Assembly: GCF_938029845.1 (NCBI RefSeq)
Contig: NZ_CALHGG010000112.1
Location: 1 to 11,573 of the forward strand
Direction: 5' to 3'
Length of the DNA: 11,573 nucleotides
Origin: an uncultured Capnocytophaga sp.
GTDB lineage: Bacteria > Bacteroidota > Bacteroidia > Flavobacteriales > Flavobacteriaceae
Position 1 is the first letter of the stretch. Every line of letters begins with the position of its first letter. Of this stretch, positions 6,616-11,573 are shown piece after piece. A model generated the notes under the pieces. The model worked only from the letters and a program-made list of their open reading frames with translations, did not search any database and was not told the DNA's origin. Position numbers and translations under genes: made by a program.

Positions 6616-6623
6616 CAAAGATA
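6616..6623 (-). promoter_or_regulatory. -7 element (TATCTTTG) upstream of the FtsK-like gene
   Basis: TATCTTTG at 6623-6616 fits TAnnTTTG exactly. No TTG is found 17-23 nt upstream, so this is half a promoter. The alternative TTG start codon (6618-6616) is the end of this element, which argues that translation begins at the ATG at 6597. Confidence 0.4.
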
Positions 6624-6671
6624 AGGCAGGTAAAATATCATTCTTTGATACCCGATTTGAAACTATAAAAA

Positions 6672-6703
6672 TTTGTTTATCTCCTTATAAAAACCTAATT
6701 TTG
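6672..6703 (+). promoter_or_regulatory. promoter of the metX-like/lolA operon (TTTG, 20 nt, TAATTTTG)
   Basis: TTTG at 6672-6675 is followed after 20 nt by TAATTTTG at 6696-6703, both full matches to the Bacteroidota pattern. Transcription would start near 6710 and leave a leader of about 50 nt that contains the dyad at 6718-6738. Confidence 0.65.
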
Positions 6704-6717
6704 CGCTCAAGTATAAA

Positions 6718-6738
6718 AAGAAGTATAATATACTTCTT
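6718..6738 (+). repeat. 10-bp dyad in the leader of the metX-like gene
   Basis: aagaagtata (6718-6727) and its exact reverse complement tatacttctt (6729-6738) flank a single central A, just downstream of the predicted transcription start. A one-base loop is poor for an RNA hairpin, so a protein-binding operator is more likely. Confidence 0.5.
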
Positions 6739-6759
6739 ACAAAGACAGAACATAGTACT

Positions 6760-7734
6760 ATGGATGAACTTAAGTGTATAGAAATCAATAACTTTACTAC
6801 CCTATTGGGAAAGGAATATTCTCGCTTGGAACTGACCTATCAGCTTTTTGGGCAGCCCTTGGGGGAGGCTCCTGTGATTGTAGTGAATCATGCCCTTACA
6901 GGAAACTCTCAAGTCATTGGTAAGGATGGTTGGTGGAACCAAACAGTAGGGGAGGGGAAGCCTTTTGATACCCTTACACATACGGTGATTTGCTTTAATA
7001 TACCTGGTAATGGCTATCGTAATGGAGCGCTAATTACTGACTATAAGCTATGGACAGCCCGCGATGTAGCGCGTATCTTCCTCTTGGGCTTGCAGCAGCT
7101 AGGAGTGGAACATGTGGATATCCTTTCGGGAAGTTCCTTAGGGGGCGGTATTGCTTGGGAGATGCTGGCATTGGCACCCCAATATATAACCCATTTTTTC
7201 GCAGTGGCTACCGACTGGAAGACCACTGACTGGGTAATAGCCAATTGCCTTGTCCAAGAACGACTCTTGGAGGGCAACAATCCCTTGCACGATGCCCGTA
7301 TGCACGCTATGCTTTGCTATCGTACGCCTGCTTCTCTCAAGGAAAAGTTTGATCGTAGTGTCAATATAGAACGCAATCTTTTCAATACAGAGACTTGGCT
7401 GCTTCATCACGGAGAAAAACTCCAAAACCGCTTTACTCTTGAGGCTTATAAGCTGATGAATCAGTTGGTTAAAACGATAGATATTTGCAAGGATAGGGGA
7501 GGATTCGAGCAGGTAATGGCACCTGTGACTACCCAGATACATATCATAGCCACTGATACAGATTTGTATTTTGTGCCTGAAGAAAATAGGCTTACTTACG
7601 AGGCTTTAAAGCAAATGGGTAAGAAAACTACCTATCATGAAATCCATTCCATACATGGGCATGATGCCTTTTTGATAGAGTTTGACCAGCTGGATAGCTT
7701 TATTCGTCCTTGTCTCGGTGGCGTTGTGGCATAG
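6760..7734 (+). CDS. MetX-like alpha/beta-hydrolase (homoserine O-acetyltransferase family)
   Basis: Members of this family move an acyl group from acyl-CoA to homoserine in methionine synthesis, or act on related hydroxyl amino acids. The 324-residue protein shows VVNHALTGNSQVIG (41-54), GWW (57-59), FNIPGNGY (79-86), the nucleophile elbow GSSLGG (124-129, Ser126), the DW....W.IANCLVQ and NPLHDARMHAMLCYR stretches typical of MetX, an acid residue in DTDLYFVPEE (Asp268) and HGHDAFLIE with His301. The triad Ser126-Asp268-His301 therefore looks intact. It is shorter than classic MetX (about 350-380 residues), as in many Bacteroidota versions. No methionine gene is nearby; lolA follows after 31 nt. 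I give no symbol because acetyl or succinyl use, and the acceptor, cannot be told from sequence. The ATG follows a good promoter. Confidence 0.9.
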   Translation: MDELKCIEINNFTTLLGKEYSRLELTYQLFGQPLGEAPVIVVNHALTGNSQVIGKDGWWNQTVGEGKPFDTLTHTVICFNIPGNGYRNGALITDYKLWTARDVARIFLLGLQQLGVEHVDILSGSSLGGGIAWEMLALAPQYITHFFAVATDWKTTDWVIANCLVQERLLEGNNPLHDARMHAMLCYRTPASLKEKFDRSVNIERNLFNTETWLLHHGEKLQNRFTLEAYKLMNQLVKTIDICKDRGGFEQVMAPVTTQIHIIATDTDLYFVPEENRLTYEALKQMGKKTTYHEIHSIHGHDAFLIEFDQLDSFIRPCLGGVVA

Positions 7735-7765
7735 TTATTGTAAGAAGACCTACAAATACCCATTT

Positions 7766-8383
7766 ATGAGAGCGATATCCTTTCTTTTGTTCCTACTCAC
7801 CACTACGGTGCTATGGGGGCAGCAACCACTTTCTCAGGCACAAGCTACGGCTTTCAAGGAGAAGGTGATGGCAAAAAATAAGACAATCAAAACCATGCAA
7901 ACGGCTTTCACTCAAAGGAAGCATCTGGAGTTTATGGCTAATGATATAGAGACCAAGGGAAAAATGTTCTTTTCAGCTCCTGATAGGCTCAATTGGCAAT
8001 ATACAACTCCCTATCAGTATCAGATTGTCTTCCAAAAAGATCAAATTAAGGTCAATGATGCGGGGAAGGTCTCCCAGATGAAGGCGGATAATAAGATTTT
8101 TAAAAAGATTAATAGCCTGATTGTAAGTACGGTAAGTGGTAATATGTTTGACCAAAAAGAGTTTGCCGTAACCTTATATAATGAGGGAAAAGATACCAAG
8201 GCGCAACTCCAGCCCAAGGACAAGACCCTACTCAAGTACATTAAGGAAATACATTTGTTTTTCTCCTCTGATGCTTCTGTAGACCGAGTAAAGCTTATAG
8301 AACCTACGGACGATTATACAGAGATTACTTTTACTCATAAACAATTCAATACCCCTATTGATGATTCGGTTTTTGCGTTATAG
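7766..8383 (+). CDS. LolA-like periplasmic outer-membrane lipoprotein carrier
   Basis: LolA carries lipoproteins across the periplasm. LolA-like proteins in pigment clusters are thought to carry lipid-like products to the outer membrane. The 205-residue protein begins with a signal peptide (MRAISFLLFLLTTTVLWG, then QQ). The mature part shows the LolA features: an early helix with MQTAFTQRKHLEFM, a strand GKMFFSAPDRLNWQYTTPYQYQIVF (the K.F...P..L.W.Y..P.......F pattern), and repeated strands up to VKLIEP..DYTEITFTHKQFNTPIDDSVF. I chose the ATG at 7766 rather than the longer frame from 7682, because only the former puts a signal peptide at the N-terminus and avoids overlapping the upstream gene. 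Its placement with a lipoprotein and a dehydratase suggests a cluster-specific LolA rather than the housekeeping copy. Confidence 0.9.
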   Translation: MRAISFLLFLLTTTVLWGQQPLSQAQATAFKEKVMAKNKTIKTMQTAFTQRKHLEFMANDIETKGKMFFSAPDRLNWQYTTPYQYQIVFQKDQIKVNDAGKVSQMKADNKIFKKINSLIVSTVSGNMFDQKEFAVTLYNEGKDTKAQLQPKDKTLLKYIKEIHLFFSSDASVDRVKLIEPTDDYTEITFTHKQFNTPIDDSVFAL

Positions 8384-8966
8384 TATTTTCCTCTTATGTA
8401 TCAGTTGTGGAGCTTCCTATTCGTTGCCTGATACTTATCAGAAGGAAAAGACAGGGGAACACATACCCAACCCTTATTTTGACATAGGTGAATATCACCT
8501 AAGAGCTACCATTGAGGCTTATGGACATAGCTTCAATGGGGTATTGGCTATAAAAACCCTTACGCATAGCCATATCATTGCCTTGACTACCGATTTTGGT
8601 AATACGCTTTTAAAATTCTATTATAAAAGAGGGCAAGGCTGGCGTGTGGAATATATAACCGAGGCTTTAGACAGAAAGCCACTTATTAGGCTACTCCAGC
8701 GGGATTTCGAGGATTTATTGGAAGCTGATAGGTATGGGGATAAGTACCTTCATAATCAAGAGGTGGCTTATGTGGTCACGGAGGGAAAGAGGAAGGTGTA
8801 TCTGTTTGAAAATCAAGATAAGAAAATATACCAACAACTCAATACGAAGAAGTCAAAGCCCTATACTACTTTTGTCGCTTATTATAGGCAGATGGGGGAA
8901 CTCTCAGAGCTAGTAATAGAACATCACACCCTGCCTGTGAAGATGGTTTTAGACGTATTACCATGA
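8361..8966 (+). CDS. putative lipoprotein of the LolA/dehydratase cluster
   Basis: This 201-residue protein has a short hydrophobic N-terminus ending in LLCISCGAS, so Cys16 is a candidate lipidation site. The -3 position is Cys rather than the usual Leu, a weak point. The mature part is of mixed strand and helix character, with strands such as YHLRATIEAYGHSFNGVLAIKTL and ALTTDFGNTLLKFYY that recall outer-membrane lipoproteins of the LolA/LolB fold. I do not recognise a specific family. In aryl-polyene loci a small lipoprotein (DUF3261) often accompanies LolA, and this may be the equivalent here. The ATG at 8361 is preferred to the TTG at 8358. It overlaps the lolA-like gene by 23 nt, so translation is probably coupled. 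It is likely tethered to the outer membrane. Confidence 0.82.
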   Translation: MIRFLRYSIFLLCISCGASYSLPDTYQKEKTGEHIPNPYFDIGEYHLRATIEAYGHSFNGVLAIKTLTHSHIIALTTDFGNTLLKFYYKRGQGWRVEYITEALDRKPLIRLLQRDFEDLLEADRYGDKYLHNQEVAYVVTEGKRKVYLFENQDKKIYQQLNTKKSKPYTTFVAYYRQMGELSELVIEHHTLPVKMVLDVLP

Positions 8967-8979
8967 AAATAAAGACCTT

Positions 8980-9345
8980 ATGTTAGACGATTTTTATACA
9001 CTCAACCAGATAGAACCTCAGGGCGAGGGGAAATACATTTGTCGCATTACCCTAAACCCTGCTCACCCGATTTTTGCAGGTCATTTCCCAGATAATCCTA
9101 TTACCCCTGGGGTGTGTATGCTCCAGATTATCAAGGAACTTACCGAAAAAATTACTCAAAAAAAACTATTCTTGAGTAAGACCTCACAGGTAAAGTTTAT
9201 GACTCTTATCAATCCCCATACAGCAGGGGAACTTTCCTTACAATTGGAGCTTACCGAGCAACCAGAGGTGATAGTGGTCAAGAATGTTACATCTTTTGGT
9301 GATACAATAGCACTGAAACTGACTAATACCTATAAGTTATGCTAA
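8980..9345 (+). CDS. FabZ/FabA-like hotdog-fold 3-hydroxyacyl-ACP dehydratase-family protein
   Basis: This 121-residue single hotdog domain matches the FabZ type of dehydratase, which removes water from 3-hydroxyacyl-ACP. The signature HPIFAGHFPDNPITPGV (29-45) contains the catalytic His35. In FabZ the sequence continues PGV..xE with a catalytic Glu, but here it reads PGVCMLQII, placing Gln49 at that position. Activity may thus be altered, or it may use a different acid. The protein is also shorter than typical FabZ (about 140-150 residues). Such divergent versions are known to me from aryl-polyene and flexirubin loci, where they act in building the polyene chain. The neighbours (LolA-like protein and lipoprotein upstream, secreted protein overlapping downstream by 7 nt) support this setting. 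Family level is secure, pathway is inference. Confidence 0.88.
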   Translation: MLDDFYTLNQIEPQGEGKYICRITLNPAHPIFAGHFPDNPITPGVCMLQIIKELTEKITQKKLFLSKTSQVKFMTLINPHTAGELSLQLELTEQPEVIVVKNVTSFGDTIALKLTNTYKLC

Positions 9346-9785
9346 GATTTTGTTTGTTATGTTGCCTTATACCACTTTTTGCACAAGGACAATCGGTAGA
9401 GGAGATACGCAAGGTCTATACTACCGCCTCCACAACGAAGGAACATACAGCACAGTTCTACCAGCTTATGCAAGGGGTGAGTACAAACACCCCCTTATTG
9501 CAGGCGTATAAGGGGGCTGCCCTGATGATGTATGCCAAGCAATCGGGTAAGCTCCGGCAGTCTCTCAAAGAGGGTAAAGCCCTTATAGAAGGGGCAATAG
9601 AGAAAGAACCTAAAAATATAGAACTTCGTATGGTACGCCTTAGTGTACAAGAACACCTTCCTAAAGTGGTACCCTATCGCTCTGAGATAAAAGAAGATAG
9701 GGCATTTATACAAAATCATATTGCAGAACAGCCTCAACCTCTAAAGAAATATATAGAAAATTATATTAATAGCAAGGTCAAATAA
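9339..9785 (+). CDS. small secreted helical protein, possibly TPR-like
   Basis: This 148-residue protein starts with a signal peptide (MLRFCLLCCLIPLFAQG) and is otherwise helical. Segments such as LLQAYKGAALMMYAKQSG, LKEGKALIEGAIEKEPKNIELRMVRLSVQEHLP and IKEDRAFIQNHI have the helix-turn-helix spacing of a tetratricopeptide-like scaffold. I recall similar proteins (KGA....AK....FKEG..LIE.AI...P.NIE.R..RLSVQE..P) in Flavobacteriia next to dehydratase genes, but cannot cite one. No catalytic motif is visible. It begins inside the stop region of the dehydratase gene (7-nt overlap), so coupled translation is likely. It is the last gene of the operon, with only a weak AT-rich hairpin after it (9799-9816). 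It probably acts in the periplasm, perhaps as a partner of the LolA-like protein. Confidence 0.82.
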   Translation: MLRFCLLCCLIPLFAQGQSVEEIRKVYTTASTTKEHTAQFYQLMQGVSTNTPLLQAYKGAALMMYAKQSGKLRQSLKEGKALIEGAIEKEPKNIELRMVRLSVQEHLPKVVPYRSEIKEDRAFIQNHIAEQPQPLKKYIENYINSKVK

Positions 9786-9813
9786 CAGAGAAGAGATGAA
9801 AAGTTATTCTACT

Positions 9814-9846
9814 TTTGTGATTTTCTTATTATTTTTTGTATATTTG
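9814..9846 (+). promoter_or_regulatory. promoter of the charged-helix secreted protein gene (TTTG, 21 nt, TATATTTG)
   Basis: TTTG at 9814-9817 is followed after 21 nt by TATATTTG at 9839-9846, full matches to both Bacteroidota elements. The start would be near 9853, with a leader of about 39 nt that is AT-rich and lacks a Shine-Dalgarno. Confidence 0.65.
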
Positions 9847-9891
9847 CACCCATAAAAAAGTTTTAATCAAAAATTTTATATTATCAGACAA

Positions 9892-11025
9892 ATGAAAGTA
9901 TCGTATTTTTTAACAGCCCTGTACTTTTGTACAGCTTTTTTTAGCTTTGCACAGCCCAAACTGGAAGATTCTTGGAAGGATAACCACCTAAACGAAACCT
10001 TAGAGACACCTCTAGGGTTCTTAAGAAAGGAAAAAACTACTGAGAATAAGGTAGATTATTTCTTAGGAGTGGATAAGAACAACAAAATAAAGTATATAGA
10101 AACCAGTAGCTCTACTTTTAAAGTAGGTACTTACAACCTTACTACTAAGCTATTTGATTTCAAAAACTATACTTATACACGCTATTTTGATGGCTGGGGT
10201 TATTATCTTAGAATAAACCCTTCTTGGTGTGCTTATTTTGGTAAAGGAAAACCAACCAAGGATAGCCGCCCAATATTCTACTTCAACTATGATTTCGGTA
10301 AGGCTGAAGGCAAGCCTATCTTTGATGCTAATTATGAGGAAGTACTCGCCGCTCAGCAAAAAGCCGAAAAGGAAAAAGCAGAGAAAAAGGCTAAGGAGAA
10401 AGAGGCTATTGCTCAGAAAAATGCAGCCTATGAAAAAGAAAAAGCACGCTTAGAAAAAGAAAAAGAGGAGAAAGAAAAGGCTGAACTAGAACGCAAACTA
10501 GCTCTACAAAAAGAGGCAGAAAAGCGTAAGGCTGAAGAAGAAGCTAAGAAAAAAGCCGAAGAAGAAGCCAAGCAAAAGTATGCCCGTGAGGTAGCTGAGT
10601 ATAACGCTAAGAAAGAGGCAGAGAAGAGAGCTAAGGAGGAAGAGAGAAAGCGCAAATCCGAAGAGTTCCGCACCGGTCAGCGAGTAGTGAATACAGAATC
10701 AGCCGAAGCAGCTAGCACTACCACTAGTAGTACATCGGAAGCCTTGCAAGGAGGAGAAAAACTCTTGGACGAAAACCTAAAAACGAAGATAAAGAAGTCC
10801 CTACGTGACTATCAAGCCTATATCAAGAAAAACCAAAAACGCACAGAGGCTTATCCGCTAGTGCTTATCAATTACAAAGATGTGATGGACTACCCACAGA
10901 GTGAATTGGCTAAAATCAGTAAGATAGTTTCCACTACAATTTTCAAAAAAGGAGCTCCCCGAACTACTGACTTTAAGGAAAAAGGACAAAATGGAGTAGT
11001 AATTATTAAAGTAGAGTTTAAATAG
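9892..11025 (+). CDS. secreted protein with long charged helix and TonB-plug-like C-terminus
   Basis: This 377-residue protein has a signal peptide (1-20, cleavage likely after FSFA). A first domain (about 21-145), rich in Tyr and Phe, includes YTYTRYFDGWGYYLRINPSWCAYF. Residues 147-260 form an almost unbroken Lys/Glu/Ala helix, either a coiled coil or a single alpha-helix. A Ser/Thr-rich linker follows (267-284). The C-terminal part, YPLVLINYKDV...ELAKISKI....FKKGAP..TDFKEKGQNGVVIIKV (321-374), resembles the plug-like motif of Bacteroidota secreted and TonB-linked proteins (VLI.GK......I.SI...K...A...YG.KG.NGVIII). No TonB box or transmembrane strand set is seen, so it is not a receptor. A role as a periplasmic spacer or partner is inference. 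It has its own promoter and terminator, so is probably a single-gene unit. Confidence 0.88.
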   Translation: MKVSYFLTALYFCTAFFSFAQPKLEDSWKDNHLNETLETPLGFLRKEKTTENKVDYFLGVDKNNKIKYIETSSSTFKVGTYNLTTKLFDFKNYTYTRYFDGWGYYLRINPSWCAYFGKGKPTKDSRPIFYFNYDFGKAEGKPIFDANYEEVLAAQQKAEKEKAEKKAKEKEAIAQKNAAYEKEKARLEKEKEEKEKAELERKLALQKEAEKRKAEEEAKKKAEEEAKQKYAREVAEYNAKKEAEKRAKEEERKRKSEEFRTGQRVVNTESAEAASTTTSSTSEALQGGEKLLDENLKTKIKKSLRDYQAYIKKNQKRTEAYPLVLINYKDVMDYPQSELAKISKIVSTTIFKKGAPRTTDFKEKGQNGVVIIKVEFK

Positions 11026-11046
11026 GTTTATTGTTTTTATTTAAAG

Positions 11047-11078
11047 AAAAAGGTATCGCTTTTGGGCGATACCTTTTT
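11047..11078. terminator. bidirectional intrinsic terminator between convergent genes
   Basis: aaaaaggtatcgc (11047-11059) pairs perfectly with gcgatacctttttt's first 13 bases (11066-11078) around a 6-nt loop. The stem has a GC-containing core, with a run of A on one side and T on the other, so it can end transcription in both directions. It lies 21 nt after the plus-strand stop and 3 nt after the ettA stop. Confidence 0.9.
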
Positions 11079-11081
11079 TAA

Positions 11082-11573
11082 TTATCGAGTAAGTTTTTTG
11101 TATTTGATACGGGTAGGAGTTACTTCCTTACCGAGACGTTTTTTCTTGTTTTCCTCATATTCTGAGAAACTACCCTCAAAGAAATACACCTGTGAATCCC
11201 CCTCGAATGCCAAGATGTGGGTACAGATACGGTCTAAGAACCAGCGGTCATGGGAGATCACGACCGCACAACCGGCAAAGTTTTCTAACCCCTCTTCTAG
11301 AGCACGTAGCGTATTGACATCTAAGTCATTGGTAGGCTCATCTAGAAGCAGCACATTGCCTTCTTCCTTGAGGGTCATGGCTAAGTGCAATCGGTTGCGT
11401 TCCCCTCCAGAGAGGGTAGCTACTTTCTTGTTTTGGTCACTACCAGAGAAGTTGAAGCGACTTAGGTAGGCACGGGAGTTCACCTGACGACCGCCCATGA
11501 GGATGAGGTCTTGTCCTTCGGAGAAGTTTTCCCAAATGCTCTTTTCGGGGTCTATATTCTTATGGGTCTGATC
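11082..11573 (-). CDS. ettA: energy-dependent translational throttle protein EttA, C-terminal part
   Basis: EttA is an ABC-F ATPase that binds the ribosomal E site and gates entry into elongation according to ATP level. The window holds the last 163 residues of about 560; the gene runs off the right edge. The frame is open to the edge, and its first visible residues, DQTHKNIDPEKSIWENFSEG, are typical of EttA's second ATPase domain. The ABC signature LSGGERNR, Walker B VLLLDEPTNDLD and H-loop SHDRWFLDR are all visible. The C-terminal EGSFSEYEENKKKRLG followed by a basic tail RIKYKKL is characteristic of EttA and separates it from other ABC-F proteins. It lacks the membrane domains of transporters. 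An in-frame ATG at 11498 is internal and is not the start. Confidence 0.96.
   Translation of the reverse strand, partial: DQTHKNIDPEKSIWENFSEGQDLILMGGRQVNSRAYLSRFNFSGSDQNKKVATLSGGERNRLHLAMTLKEEGNVLLLDEPTNDLDVNTLRALEEGLENFAGCAVVISHDRWFLDRICTHILAFEGDSQVYFFEGSFSEYEENKKKRLGKEVTPTRIKYKKLTR

Noticed and set aside
7041..7542. Minus-strand frames within the MetX-like gene
   Set aside because: They lie wholly within a well-supported gene and encode nothing recognisable.
8963..8986. ATG overlapping the lipoprotein stop, opening a seven-codon frame
   Set aside because: It ends after seven codons inside the dehydratase gene, whose own ATG at 8980 gives the proper family N-terminus.
9799..9816. Six-bp hairpin aaaagt/actttt after the operon end, as a terminator
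   Set aside because: The stem has one G-C pair and no clean T-run; it also overlaps the next promoter. Too weak to list as a terminator.
10428..10673. Open minus-strand frame opposite the charged helix, rich in Ser, Leu and Ala
   Set aside because: It is the mirror of the repetitive Lys/Glu/Ala codons, with no start signal or promoter of its own.
10331..10680. Lys/Glu/Ala-rich coding stretch as a DNA tandem repeat
   Set aside because: The bias is at the amino-acid level; no fixed repeat unit is visible in the DNA.

Overview
The window looks like a chromosomal segment of a Bacteroidota bacterium of class Flavobacteriia. A Capnocytophaga-like host is my best guess, but the sequence does not prove the genus. 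The evidence is the family content (DUF4199, an HTH_34 winged-helix regulator next to CreD, a Bacteroidota-type MetX-like acyltransferase, a TonB-plug-like tail on a secreted protein), promoters of the Bacteroidota type (TTTG or TTG, 19-21 nt, TAnnTTTG), AT-rich leaders with no strong Shine-Dalgarno, and some TTG starts.

Left part (1-6620), all genes on the minus strand. From upstream to downstream: an FtsK/SpoIIIE-motor-like protein that has lost both nucleotide-binding motifs (6597-5491); a putative operon made of a six-helix membrane protein (5423-4800), two AT-rich genes of unknown function (4795-4049 and 4038-3580), an HTH_34 regulator with a TTG start (3564-3256) and the envelope protein CreD (3095-1722); a DUF4199 membrane protein (1441-914); and SurE nucleotidase (804-25). 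The spaces between these genes hold a 19-bp inverted repeat, a nested hairpin and tracts of TGAC/GTCA-type repeats.

Right part (6700-9800), plus strand. A strong promoter drives a MetX-like homoserine acyltransferase-family protein, followed closely by a LolA-like periplasmic carrier, an overlapping lipoprotein, a FabZ-like hotdog protein whose usual catalytic Glu is Gln, and a small secreted protein. The LolA/lipoprotein/dehydratase set resembles a piece of an aryl-polyene or flexirubin export and synthesis locus, but no ketosynthase or exporter is in view.

Far right (9800-11573). A separate promoter drives a secreted protein with a long charged helix and a plug-like C-terminus. A perfect bidirectional terminator separates it from the convergent ettA gene, which runs off the window.

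The most unusual item is the apparent pseudo-motor at 5491-6597. Next are the two genes wedged into the membrane protein / HTH_34 / CreD operon, and the isolated polyene-like gene set. All family assignments were made by reading the translations; no database search was run.
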